Origin: an uncultured Agathobacter sp.
GTDB taxonomy: Bacteria; Bacillota; Clostridia; Lachnospirales; Lachnospiraceae
DNA: 64,000 bases
NCBI GenBank assembly: GCA_934316545.1
Contig: CAKRDT010000001.1
Location: 1 to 64,000 of the forward strand
Reading direction: 5' to 3'
Shown here: positions 35,142 to 43,807 of the stretch, in pieces
How the letters are laid out: every line of letters starts with the position of its first letter
How positions within the stretch are numbered: the stretch's first letter is position 1
Translations under genes and position numbers: made by a program
Notes under the pieces: generated by a model
The model's input: the letters and a program-made list of their open reading frames with translations, nothing else
Told to the model about the DNA's origin: nothing
Database searches by the model: none

Positions 35142-35941
35142 TATTCCTCACCTCCGGCATTGTCACCGCCAATCTGGCTTCTATTTGAAGGAGAAAGGAA
35201 TGACTTCAATTTCTCCTCGATCACACGCGGGTTTTCTCCTGCCTGAATCGACAGAAGTCCCTCTATGGTAATCTGTCTGTTTACCACTTCCCTACTATTA
35301 TTTGTATTCAATTTTCCAACAACCGGCGCACATAGCCAGTTCGCGATCAATGAACCATACAGCGTCGTCACGAGGGCAACCGACATCTGCGGTCCGATTG
35401 CAGAAGGATCATCCAGTTTCTGCAGCATGTTGATCAATCCGATCAGCGTACCGATCATACCCCAGGCAGGTCCCATCTCTGCCCATTTTTCCCAGACGGA
35501 TGTCACACTCTTATGCCGGTCCTCCAGACACATCAGATCCGTCTCAAGAATTGCTCGGACCAGTTCCGGATCCGTACCATCCACAACAAGAAGGATTCCT
35601 TTCTTTAGAAATTCATCTTCCAGACCATTTGCAGCTTCTTCCAGGGCAAGCAGACCGTCTTTTCGCCCGACATTGGCCAGATCGATGATTGACTTTATAA
35701 TTTCTGACGGATCACTCTTCTTATCCTTAAAAATCAAAGTGATTGCTTTCAATCCGTTGATAAAATCCGGCAGCTTATAGCAACCAATTGTTGCGGCAAG
35801 TGAACCACCGATGGTGATCGCGACAGACGGGAGATCAATAAAGTTATTGACCAGCGCATCAATACCGCCACCACTATTAATAATACCAAACAAAACCATT
35901 GCCAATCCAAATAGGATTCCGCCCAAGGATGCTATATCCAT
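35141..35941 (-). CDS. motA: flagellar motor stator protein MotA
   Basis: MotA is the proton-channel and torque subunit of the stator. Four membrane segments and a large cytosolic loop are visible, with the conserved PAWGMIGTLIGLINML near 155-175. The start MDIASLGG has GGAAGGTG 9 bases upstream; an ATG six codons earlier precedes that site and was rejected. The product is 266 residues. It is the first gene after a terminator and a new sigma-A promoter. Confidence 0.96.
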   Translation of the reverse strand: MDIASLGGILFGLAMVLFGIINSGGGIDALVNNFIDLPSVAITIGGSLAATIGCYKLPDFINGLKAITLIFKDKKSDPSEIIKSIIDLANVGRKDGLLALEEAANGLEDEFLKKGILLVVDGTDPELVRAILETDLMCLEDRHKSVTSVWEKWAEMGPAWGMIGTLIGLINMLQKLDDPSAIGPQMSVALVTTLYGSLIANWLCAPVVGKLNTNNSREVVNRQITIEGLLSIQAGENPRVIEEKLKSFLSPSNRSQIGGDNAGGEE

Positions 35942-36014
35942 ATATAACGCACCTTCCATTTTACAAATTCAGGTCAGGCTAATAAGCAAAATCAACCTAG
36001 TGACCCTTTTATAT

Positions 36015-36043
36015 ATTCTACTAAACTTTTGTTTTCTTGTCTA
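36015..36043 (-). promoter_or_regulatory. sigma-A promoter of motA and downstream motility genes
   Basis: TAGACA (36038-36043) and TAGAAT (36015-36020) are separated by 17 bases on the minus strand. Each box matches the consensus at five of six positions. It lies directly downstream of the flgE terminator, so it can restart transcription for motAB through the che genes. Confidence 0.7.
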
Positions 36044-36051
36044 CTTTCTTT

Positions 36052-36104
36052 TTGGCAAAAAAAGCATAAAAATGATGGGAAATGACGAAACATCATCTCC
36101 CATC
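36052..36104 (-). terminator. intrinsic terminator after flgE
   Basis: On the minus strand GATGGGAGATGATG, a three-base loop and CGTCATTTCCCATC form a 14-pair stem with two G-U pairs, followed by ATTTTT and TTTTTTT tracts. It lies 44 bp after the flgE stop. Confidence 0.85.
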
Positions 36105-36147
36105 TCATTTTATGTATTTTTCTGTCGAACCGGATAATCAGCCAAAA

Positions 36148-37581
36148 TTATCTCTTAAGGTTGATCAGTTCTTCCAGCAAGGTATCCGAAACAGTGATAA
36201 CTCTTGAGTTCGCCTGGAATCCACGCTGTGTAACGATCATGTCCGTGAACTGTCCTGACAGGTCTACGTTTGACATCTCAAGCTCACCGGAATTGATCGC
36301 GCTTCCATCGGCACTGATCTCTACACCAATTCCATCAAACTCACCCGAATTAAGTGTTGTCTGATAGCAGTTATTTCCAACCTTTTCAAGACCGGATGCA
36401 TTGGCAAACTGTGCAACCGCGATCTGTCCAAGCAAAATCGTATTACCATTATCATAAGAACCGTGGATCTGTCCCTGCTGGTCAACCGTGATACCGGTTA
36501 ACGCACCAAGCTTCTTGCCGGCTCCGTCTCCCGTTGTGTCTCCCTTGAGCATCTTAAGAGTGGAGGTTCCGCCATTGTTGTAATTCATACACTTTGAGAA
36601 ATCAACCTCAATGTTCTGAAAATTACTGGTAACGTTATTCTGTCCATTCTGACCATTTGTTGTGTATCCTGTCGGAATGGTTGAAAGCTTCAGCATCTGA
36701 CTCGTCAGCGGTTTCGTTTTGTCACCGCCAATCGTAACAAATGTACCCTCATTCGCATCAAAGGTAATATCATATCCCTCTTTGTTATTATCACCAAAAA
36801 TCCTGGCAAGATTATTCTTTTTGTCCTGCTCTGTTGCTCCCGGAATAATAGACTTACTTTTTGAATCAATAATATCCGTCAGCGTAATGTGATACTCTCC
36901 ATCCACCTTACTGTTCTCACGCGGCTTGATTGCAAACTTTGCAGTATAAGAATATCCCAGATTATCAAACAAGCCAAGCGTTACTGTATAACCATCCTCA
37001 CTTGTCACATTTGTGTCCTTCTTATCCAGAACGCCCGATACATAAGCCTTTGTTGTAGCCTCCGGTGCTGCCGTCTGGTTCTCCGGTGCCATAACCTGGA
37101 GCGCTGATACAATATCTTTACGGATTTCACCGGTGGTCTTATCAACCTGCCATCCCTGAAGGGTGTATCCGGTAGAACTCATACAAAGATATCCGTTTCC
37201 ATCTACATAAAACGAACCGGCTCTTGTAAAAAAGCGATTCGTTCCATCGCTCACAATAAAGAAATTTGTAGACTGACTATCGGTAAATTTCAAGTCAAAC
37301 GGATTACCCGTTGTCTCCGATGCTCCTGCACCGGTGATATTAACAGTAGTTGATGCCGTAGTCACACCAAGACCTACCTGTTTTGCATTCACACCACCGA
37401 TACCGGTTGCACCATTTCCACCAGATGCAGACGATAATGTCTGATACATAATTTCATTAAAGCGAACATTGGACGCCTTAAACGCCTCTGTGTTAACGTT
37501 AGCGATATTATTACCGATAACGTCCATTCGTGTCTGATGTGTCTTAAGTCCCGACACAGCAGAGTACATTGATCTCATCAT
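36148..37581 (-). CDS. flgE: flagellar hook protein FlgE
   Basis: FlgE polymerises into the hook. The N-terminal rod/hook signature is clear (YSAVSGLKTHQTRMDVIGNN, then IANVNTEAFKAS), as is the C-terminal helix (FTDMIVTQRGFQANSRVI, then TVSDTLLEELINLKR). The central part is rich in Thr, Asn and Gly. The product is 477 residues. In many Clostridia flbD/swrD follows it; here a terminator follows instead. A hairpin lies just upstream of its ribosome binding site. Confidence 0.97.
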   Translation of the reverse strand: MMRSMYSAVSGLKTHQTRMDVIGNNIANVNTEAFKASNVRFNEIMYQTLSSASGGNGATGIGGVNAKQVGLGVTTASTTVNITGAGASETTGNPFDLKFTDSQSTNFFIVSDGTNRFFTRAGSFYVDGNGYLCMSSTGYTLQGWQVDKTTGEIRKDIVSALQVMAPENQTAAPEATTKAYVSGVLDKKDTNVTSEDGYTVTLGLFDNLGYSYTAKFAIKPRENSKVDGEYHITLTDIIDSKSKSIIPGATEQDKKNNLARIFGDNNKEGYDITFDANEGTFVTIGGDKTKPLTSQMLKLSTIPTGYTTNGQNGQNNVTSNFQNIEVDFSKCMNYNNGGTSTLKMLKGDTTGDGAGKKLGALTGITVDQQGQIHGSYDNGNTILLGQIAVAQFANASGLEKVGNNCYQTTLNSGEFDGIGVEISADGSAINSGELEMSNVDLSGQFTDMIVTQRGFQANSRVITVSDTLLEELINLKR

Positions 37582-37603
37582 AGTACATTGACCTCCTGTG
37601 ATG

Positions 37604-37656
37604 GCCGGATTGGTTTCCTCTGTCAGTCAGAAACCATAGCTTCCATAAGGTCCGGC
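37604..37656 (-). other. leader hairpin upstream of flgE
   Basis: On the minus strand an outer stem GCCGGA/TCCGGC encloses an inner stem GGTTTC/GAAACC. The structure ends just before the flgE ribosome binding site and has no T-tract. It could affect flgE translation or mRNA processing; that is inference. Confidence 0.5.
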
Positions 37657-38060
37657 TATATAATTACCGCGCCATCAATATTTGTAAATATATTCGATTG
37701 TGTTTCCGTCTGATCCATTGCTGTCACTACCGTTTTATTCGGTACATTTACGATAAATGCCAGCGAATCGACTAAAACCAGTGATTCGTTAATTCCTTTT
37801 GCACTTGCTTTCTCCACGCCGCTTTGCAATCTGGTGTTCTGTTCCTCCGAAAGGCTGATGCCTCTGCTCTCAAGCCTTTGTGCAGCGTGCTTGGAAAATT
37901 TAAGTTCTCCGTTTCCCGCCGTGCTCAAAGATTGTTGTCTTCGTAAAACTTCCTCAAATGATATATCGGACTTTTTCGAAGATTGATTAACATTTTTTTG
38001 ATTTAAATACTGATCACTGATCTGCTCGATCGACGAAAACTGACCAGCTATCGGATTCAT
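37656..38060 (-). CDS. flagellar operon protein, TIGR02530 type
   Basis: This 134-residue protein belongs to the small conserved family found between flgD and flgE in Gram-positive flagellar operons. The family core is visible: SFEEVLRR, LKFSKHAAQRLESRGI, then ESLVLVDSLAFIVNVPNKTVVTA. Its molecular role is not established. It overlaps the flgD stop by 4 bases. Confidence 0.85.
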   Translation of the reverse strand: MNPIAGQFSSIEQISDQYLNQKNVNQSSKKSDISFEEVLRRQQSLSTAGNGELKFSKHAAQRLESRGISLSEEQNTRLQSGVEKASAKGINESLVLVDSLAFIVNVPNKTVVTAMDQTETQSNIFTNIDGAVII

Positions 38061-38875
38061 GCTTTTTCCTCCGTATCCTTACCGCTTTCCGTGTTGGTAT
38101 TGTTATCAGTATCTGTCTTGTTTACAGCATCCGCAGTGCCGCCTGTCTTATCGTCGGTATCTGTGGTATGATCCGTATCCGTTTTACCATCGGTATCCGT
38201 CTTATCGCTGCCATCATTCCCATGCGCTTTTTTTACCTCAGCAAGACGTTTCTCGTAATTTTGAAGTTTCGTCAAATCATCACTGTCCACATATTTCTGC
38301 TGATAAGAAGTCATTCCGTCATACAGATCACGGATCTGTTTGATTGCTTTCTCATAGCTCTCATTAATATTCTCAATATCCGGAAGCTGACCGATCATAT
38401 CTCCGAATGTTTTTGCAGTGGTGATTGCTTCATAATAACTTTCATCCGCAACGGTATCAAGCGTATCAATATTATACAGACGATTATTTACGCTGAGCAT
38501 TACGCTTCCGTCTTCCTGATACATGATATAATCCACTTTACCATTGACATAGTTTTCTTTTCCGGTCGTCTCATCTGCAACCTTAAGAATAACCTGCTTT
38601 CCAACCAAAGCGTTTGCCATCTCATTTTCCTGTGTCTGCTGCATGGACAATGTAGCCTCCAGCTGTGAGAACGTTGCAAGCTGAGCAACATACTCTGTAT
38701 TACTTGTCGGCTCGAGTGGATCCTGATATTGCATCTCTGCACAGAGAAGTGTTAAAAACTGATCGTAGCCAAGCTTGGATCCATTATTTTTTTCTGCCTC
38801 TTCTGCCTTTTTCTTTGCCCGATAATCCGTCACTAATTTACCGTTATCTACCGCAGCGGTATATGTTGTTGCCAT
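38057..38875 (-). CDS. flgD: flagellar hook capping protein FlgD
   Basis: FlgD caps the growing hook. The N-terminal family core reads LGYDQFLTLLCAEMQYQDPLEP, then YVAQLATFSQLE, followed by ALVGKQVILK. The region after about 150 is unusual: a helical stretch with SYQQKYVDSDDLTKLQNYEK, then a 50-residue tail made almost only of Thr, Asp, Lys, Asn and Gly. The usual C-terminal FnIII/tudor domains are reduced. The product is 272 residues. Confidence 0.92.
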   Translation of the reverse strand: MATTYTAAVDNGKLVTDYRAKKKAEEAEKNNGSKLGYDQFLTLLCAEMQYQDPLEPTSNTEYVAQLATFSQLEATLSMQQTQENEMANALVGKQVILKVADETTGKENYVNGKVDYIMYQEDGSVMLSVNNRLYNIDTLDTVADESYYEAITTAKTFGDMIGQLPDIENINESYEKAIKQIRDLYDGMTSYQQKYVDSDDLTKLQNYEKRLAEVKKAHGNDGSDKTDTDGKTDTDHTTDTDDKTGGTADAVNKTDTDNNTNTESGKDTEEKA

Positions 38876-38887
38876 ATCATTTCCTCC

Positions 38888-40318
38888 TTAGGCTGTCAGA
38901 TCAACCGAGTTGCCGTTGTCCTTCATGATCTGGGCAACTAAGGCTTCCTCTTCCGTCATCAGCGAAGATAATTCATCCAGCGAAGATAAATTAATATTTC
39001 TTCTCTGCGACTGTTGTTCCTGCTGTCTTTGTCCTTCTTCAAATTCACGGCGCTGTCCCTGTTCAAGATTTCTCTCAAATTCGTGCGAAGCCACCGTCAC
39101 TTCGATGGAATCCACCTTAACTCCGGACTTTTCTAACGTTTCTCTCAATTCTGCAACCTGCGTTTCAAGAGCATTCTTTACAGCTTCTTCACTTGCCGCA
39201 ATATGCGCACGGACAGTTCCCTGTTCCGACGAAATCTGAAGATATACTTTGCCGAGATTTTCCGGATTCAGCTGCATCTCCATCGAAGATGTCTCCCCGG
39301 CGATTGTCACTTTAACTTTTTCGGCAAACTGTTCAATCAGATCCATCGTATCGATGGAAAGATACGAAGTATCCTCTGTCTGTGGGACCACTGCTTCCAT
39401 TGCCTGATTCGTTGTAAATGCCATCTCCGGTGTCCGTTCTGCCACATGAGCATCCGTTTGCCCCGCAGCGCGGACTTCATTCTTCTGTTGCGGAAAGCCA
39501 TCTGTATCGCTTCTCTCCTGTCCGTTCGGATCCGTATCCGCATCCTGTGCTGCGGTTTCCTGTGCAGCCGTTTCTGTCTCAGACACAACATTTTTTCCGT
39601 CCAAAGGTTCCTGCATCTGTTCCTCTGCTGCATCCGTTTTCACAACCGGTTCTTCCTTCGTCTGTTCCAATTGTTGAATCACTTCCGCGAAATCCGTAGC
39701 ATCCATTGTCTGTGGATTCTCCACTGTTTCCATCTGTGCCAGCAGTTTTTGCATTTCCTCCGGCATCAATTCCAGCTGCTCCATAAGTTCACTTTGCATT
39801 TTCTGCATATCCTGCATCAAATCCACAAACTGTGGCTGCAGAAGTAAGTCTTCCGGCGTAGATACCCCCGTCAATTCCATTGACAATTGTGCTAGATTCT
39901 GTGGATCAAGGACTCCAAATGCGGTCAGTCCAAACGTTTCCATTGCCAAACGTACTGCATCCTCATCCACACCAAGATCCCGGGCAATCTCAGCGACAAC
40001 GTTCTTATCAAATTCATTCAATTCGTCTGATACAGCGTTTAACTTATCAGACATCGTCGCCGAAGCTATGTTGTGATCCCGATAGGAATACTGTGCGTAC
40101 GAATTCTGCGTGCGGTCTGTATGATCGTTTTTGATGGATGTCTGTGTCATGCCATCCGCATCCACCTTTGAATTTGTAGAGTAGTCAACATTCATCATCG
40201 ACGAAAACACAGCCGCCACGCTTGAATTACCGGCTTTCGTTTTGCTTGTTGCAGCATTTGCATTTAACTTCTGACTCTGGCTGACAGAACCCAAATGAAA
40301 TACATTTGCACTTGTCAA
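38888..40318 (-). CDS. fliK: flagellar hook-length control protein FliK
   Basis: FliK measures the hook and flips FlhB specificity. The C-terminal domain is recognisable by MEMQLNPENLGKVYLQIS and the following RAHIAASEEAVKNALE. The long middle is rich in Met, Gln and Glu, as expected for a ruler. The start chosen is a TTG, 7 bases after AGGAGG; an ATG 45 bases earlier has no such site. The product is 476 residues. Confidence 0.93.
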   Translation of the reverse strand: MTSANVFHLGSVSQSQKLNANAATSKTKAGNSSVAAVFSSMMNVDYSTNSKVDADGMTQTSIKNDHTDRTQNSYAQYSYRDHNIASATMSDKLNAVSDELNEFDKNVVAEIARDLGVDEDAVRLAMETFGLTAFGVLDPQNLAQLSMELTGVSTPEDLLLQPQFVDLMQDMQKMQSELMEQLELMPEEMQKLLAQMETVENPQTMDATDFAEVIQQLEQTKEEPVVKTDAAEEQMQEPLDGKNVVSETETAAQETAAQDADTDPNGQERSDTDGFPQQKNEVRAAGQTDAHVAERTPEMAFTTNQAMEAVVPQTEDTSYLSIDTMDLIEQFAEKVKVTIAGETSSMEMQLNPENLGKVYLQISSEQGTVRAHIAASEEAVKNALETQVAELRETLEKSGVKVDSIEVTVASHEFERNLEQGQRREFEEGQRQQEQQSQRRNINLSSLDELSSLMTEEEALVAQIMKDNGNSVDLTA

Positions 40319-40382
40319 ACACGTTCCTCCTTTCTTTCCGTGAACGTCACCCAAATACACCATTTCTTCACAGGTAACGTTG

Positions 40383-40413
40383 TATGCCGGTTCTCCGTGG
40401 AAAATCCGGCATA
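40383..40413 (-). other. intercistronic hairpin upstream of fliK
   Basis: TATGCCGG and CCGGCATA form a perfect 8-pair stem around a 15-base loop. It lies between the YlxF-like gene and fliK and has no T-tract. A role in mRNA processing is possible but not shown. Confidence 0.6.
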
Positions 40414-40425
40414 TTCTACAGATTC

Positions 40426-41205
40426 CTACTTTTCCGGTTCCATGATTTCCGTCAGCTTCGCCGCAGTCGTCGCATCCATCTTGCCAAGAATCTGACCCCT
40501 TTCTTCCGTGCCCATATTCTTCATAATATCGGCAACCAGCCCCAGATTATCTGTCATCGTATCAAAGATGGCAGCCGCCTCTTTCGGCTTCATTTTTGAG
40601 TAAGTCTTAGCATAATCTTTAACCTCATCATCGTAGGTAATCTGTTCTACCACTTGTTTATATAAGACTTCCGCATTCTTAGGATCAATGCTCTCATAAT
40701 AAGTCTTATATTCATTTATATCGGGCGCATTATCCGAAAAAACAACCTCTTCATAAAACTTTTCTTTTTCTTTTTCAAAAGAAGCCTCGTCCTCTTTATA
40801 ACTTGACAAGTCATCAATCTGTGCATTCAGATTATCAATCGTTTCGGAATCTTTCTGTTTGTCAGCCTTTGCATCATCCAGTTCAAGCTCCAGTTCCTTA
40901 ATTCTGGCAACCGCCTCATCTAGTGATCCATAACGATACTGTGTGTCTTCCGTCGGAAGATCGGCATGATCCGAAGCCGGCAGAATCTTATTGATATAGG
41001 GAACATCCTTGAGCACCGGATACAATACGGAAGATCCAAATCCGCCGACATCCGTTTTTATCAGGATTGCAATAATTCCAAGCCAGATTGCAATAATCAA
41101 CACCGTAACCAAACCCAGAATCAGTTTGCTTCCCGCCTTCTCCTCCTCATCCGGAGCCTGCCCTGTCGTTATTTCTTTTTCATGCTTTTTCTTTTTGAAT
41201 GCCAT
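40426..41205 (-). CDS. YlxF/MotE-like flagellar protein with MgtE-N-type domain
   Basis: The product (259 residues) has a basic cytosolic start, one membrane segment (about 27-48), a coiled coil (about 90-140) and a C-terminal MgtE-N-like helical domain (MKPKEAAAIFDTMTDNLGLV, then ADIMKNMGTEERGQILGKMD). YlxF in B. subtilis and MotE elsewhere have this plan and lie between fliJ and fliK. MotE stabilises the stator protein MotC in Rhizobia. The role here is inferred from position and architecture. Confidence 0.8.
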   Translation of the reverse strand: MAFKKKKHEKEITTGQAPDEEEKAGSKLILGLVTVLIIAIWLGIIAILIKTDVGGFGSSVLYPVLKDVPYINKILPASDHADLPTEDTQYRYGSLDEAVARIKELELELDDAKADKQKDSETIDNLNAQIDDLSSYKEDEASFEKEKEKFYEEVVFSDNAPDINEYKTYYESIDPKNAEVLYKQVVEQITYDDEVKDYAKTYSKMKPKEAAAIFDTMTDNLGLVADIMKNMGTEERGQILGKMDATTAAKLTEIMEPEK

Positions 41206-41215
41206 AAGTTCTCCT

Positions 41216-41653
41216 CTACTTGTTATAAGTATAGCTTACAAGTTCATCGATCTCTTTCGTTTCCGTCGCGGCAAGTTCTCTCTTGAACTCATCAAATGCC
41301 TTTTCCCTCAATTTTTCCTGCACCTTACGTTCCTGCATAACTTCATTCAACGCAGCCCGTGCATCTTCCAATTCCTTTTCTGCCGCATGCACATTCATCA
41401 TCTGCCTACGGACAATTGTTTTCATATCATTCACAGCAGTTCTCGCATGAGCTACCTCTTCAAGATCAAGATTCCCCTGCATGGCCTCTTTCAGCTTTTT
41501 TTCGTATCCGACTCTCCGGATCAGATATTGTTGCAAAACTTTCTGTTCATCAAGATACTTCTGGTTGGCGACACTGTACGCCATCTGCGCCTGTGTCTCC
41601 AGTTTTTGTTTAATGTTCAATATGTTTTGCATCCGATATATAAATTTTGCCAT
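41216..41653 (-). CDS. fliJ: flagellar export chaperone-escort protein FliJ
   Basis: FliJ is the coiled-coil stalk of the FliH-FliI-FliJ export ATPase. The 145-residue product is almost entirely alpha-helical and charged, starting FIYRMQNILNIKQKLETQAQ, which is typical. It sits directly after fliI. The family is weakly conserved, so the name rests on length, coiled coil and position. Confidence 0.9.
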   Translation of the reverse strand: MAKFIYRMQNILNIKQKLETQAQMAYSVANQKYLDEQKVLQQYLIRRVGYEKKLKEAMQGNLDLEEVAHARTAVNDMKTIVRRQMMNVHAAEKELEDARAALNEVMQERKVQEKLREKAFDEFKRELAATETKEIDELVSYTYNK

Positions 41654-41671
41654 AGACGATCAACAACTTTC

Positions 41672-42979
41672 CTAATCTTTAAACACATCCGCAAGCAATG
41701 CAATTTCTTCATCAAAAGCAAATTTTTCATCCGTTCCCTGACACAGGAACTCATTCACATCTTTGATCTTGCGGATTGCATAATCAATATCCGGATTCGA
41801 GCCACTTTTATATGCTCCGATATTGATCAGATCTTCCGCCTCGTTATAAGTAGCAAGCACGTTTTTCAGCTTACCAGCAAGCGCCTTATGTTCCTTGGTA
41901 ACAATGGAACTCATAACTCGCGAAATGCTCTGCAGGATATCAATTGCAGGATAATGATTCTTATGTCCAAGTTTGCGGTCAAGCATGATATGCCCGTCAA
42001 GAATTCCTCGCGCAGTATCTGTGATCGGTTCATTAAAATCATCTCCGTCTACTAAAACCGTATACAATCCGGTAATTGATCCTTTGTCATTGGTTCCGGC
42101 ACGTTCCAAAAGTTTCGGCATTTCGGAATATACACTCGGTGGATATCCTCTTGTTACCGGTGGCTCGCCGGAAGCCAATCCGATCTCGCGCTGCGCCTGT
42201 GAAAAACGCGTCATAGAATCCATCATTAAAAGCACATCTTTCCCCTGATCACGGAAATACTCTGCCACGGCAGTTGCCGTCTTCGCACATTTGTTACGAA
42301 TAAGTGCCGGTTTGTCCGAAGTTGCCACCACGACAATAGAACGTGCCATGCCTTCCGGTCCGAGATCCCGTTCAATAAACTCACGCACCTCTCGTCCTCG
42401 TTCACCGATCAGTGCGATCACATTGATATCCGCCTTCGTATTACGCGCAAACATGCCGAGAAGTGTACTTTTTCCGACACCGGAGCCTGCAAACACACCG
42501 ATACGCTGCCCCTTGCCAACCGTAATCAGACCATCTACCGCTTTCACGCCAAGAGGAAGCACCTCACTGATAATCTCTCTGTCCATAGGATCAGGCGGCG
42601 TCTGTTCAAGCGGATAATATTCCCCATGTATTTCCGCCTCTCCATCGCTGATTCTTCCGATTCCGTCAAGCGTATGTCCAAGCAGCTCTTCTCCCACTAA
42701 TACAGATAATGGATGTCCCGTATTTTCTACGATACATCCAACACCCACACCTTCGACGCTGTCAACAGGCATCAGGATCAGCTGCGAATCATGAAATCCG
42801 ACCACTTCCGCGATCACATGCTGCTCGCGGTCTTCATCCGGATATATCTTGCATAGATCGCCCAGCCGCGCCTTCGGTCCTATGGATTCAATTGTCAATC
42901 CAACCACTTTGACAACCTTGCCATAGCTATTATAATATTGTCTGTCCAAAAGCTGTAAATATTTCTCTGCTACACTCAA
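41672..42979 (-). CDS. fliI: flagellum-specific ATPase FliI
   Basis: FliI powers export and resembles the F1 beta subunit. Walker A is GVFAGSGVGKST (about 162-173), and RERGREVREF and LLMMDSMTRFSQAQREI are the family motifs. The length of 435 residues is normal. A further family segment is TRGYPPSVYSEMPKLLERAG. It follows fliH by 21 bp. Confidence 0.97.
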   Translation of the reverse strand: MSVAEKYLQLLDRQYYNSYGKVVKVVGLTIESIGPKARLGDLCKIYPDEDREQHVIAEVVGFHDSQLILMPVDSVEGVGVGCIVENTGHPLSVLVGEELLGHTLDGIGRISDGEAEIHGEYYPLEQTPPDPMDREIISEVLPLGVKAVDGLITVGKGQRIGVFAGSGVGKSTLLGMFARNTKADINVIALIGERGREVREFIERDLGPEGMARSIVVVATSDKPALIRNKCAKTATAVAEYFRDQGKDVLLMMDSMTRFSQAQREIGLASGEPPVTRGYPPSVYSEMPKLLERAGTNDKGSITGLYTVLVDGDDFNEPITDTARGILDGHIMLDRKLGHKNHYPAIDILQSISRVMSSIVTKEHKALAGKLKNVLATYNEAEDLINIGAYKSGSNPDIDYAIRKIKDVNEFLCQGTDEKFAFDEEIALLADVFKD

Positions 42980-43000
42980 CCCAATCGTACCCCGGTCGCT

Positions 43001-43807
43001 CTATACTAATAAGCGAATATCTTTGACCAGATTTTTAAACTGTGTATCGATACCACAATCAAACACTCCATACGAAGTTTCTATCTGGCATTGTCCATCC
43101 TCAAATTTATTTTCCTGTGCAAACTCAATTGAGACATCCTGCCCCAATTGCTTCTGTATTTCATCCATATGTTCCATCAGCATCTGATGATCCGCCTCGT
43201 TCACGTGAATGCGAACCTTATTTCCCGCATCCACATCCATCAGCGTATTTTTTACAAGCGCAAGAAGAATCGTTCTCTCGTCTGAGAATTGAACCTGGAA
43301 TACTTTTTCCATCACCTGAACAACCGCATCAACAATGTCACATTCCATATGTTCCATACGTTCTTTGTAATCCAGTTGCAAACGTTGTTCGTTTTGATCA
43401 TATTCCTGCTGTAACTGCGCTTTGGCCGTTGCAAGTTCCTGTTCGCTCTGTTTTTTCCCCTCTTCATATCCAAACTGCTTTTGTTCTTCGAACAATTGCT
43501 GGGCACTTAACTTGGCTGCATCAAGAATTCCGTTTGCCTTCGATTGGGCCGTAGAAGTAATCTGATTTGCCATCGTCTGTGCGTCGGCAATCATTTCTTT
43601 GCGAAACTGCTCCAGTTTTTCTTTTTCTTCTTCGAAGGTAGGCAAGGAGCCCTGCTTCACCTGTGCATCACTGTCCGCTTCTTCGGTCTGTGGTGCATAT
43701 TGTCCCATCTCTTCTTTTTTCAGACGCTCCTGCATCGACCGGTCCGAATTAATAATCCGGTTTCCTTCTGTGTTTACCACAAAACACTGTTTCAATAAAT
43801 TAGACAA
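43001..43807 (-). CDS. fliH: flagellar export ATPase regulator FliH
   Basis: FliH binds FliI and links it to the C-ring. A long Gln/Glu/Lys-rich coiled coil (about 60-165) leads to the conserved C-terminal domain (DIVDAVVQVMEKVFQV, IHVNEADHQML, CQIETSYGVFDCGIDTQ). The start taken is a TTG 9 bases after GGAGG, inside the end of fliG; a GTG at 43828 also opens the frame. The product is about 268 residues. Confidence 0.9.
   Translation of the reverse strand: MSNLLKQCFVVNTEGNRIINSDRSMQERLKKEEMGQYAPQTEEADSDAQVKQGSLPTFEEEKEKLEQFRKEMIADAQTMANQITSTAQSKANGILDAAKLSAQQLFEEQKQFGYEEGKKQSEQELATAKAQLQQEYDQNEQRLQLDYKERMEHMECDIVDAVVQVMEKVFQVQFSDERTILLALVKNTLMDVDAGNKVRIHVNEADHQMLMEHMDEIQKQLGQDVSIEFAQENKFEDGQCQIETSYGVFDCGIDTQFKNLVKDIRLLV

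Noticed and set aside
35960..36147. flbD/swrD gene after flgE
   Set aside because: The stretch is too short and holds a terminator and promoter; no matching frame was found.
41009..42055. Long open frame (348 codons) on the plus strand
   Set aside because: It lies entirely antisense to the YlxF-like gene, fliJ and fliI, all of which have clear motifs and ribosome binding sites. No family motif was recognised in it.
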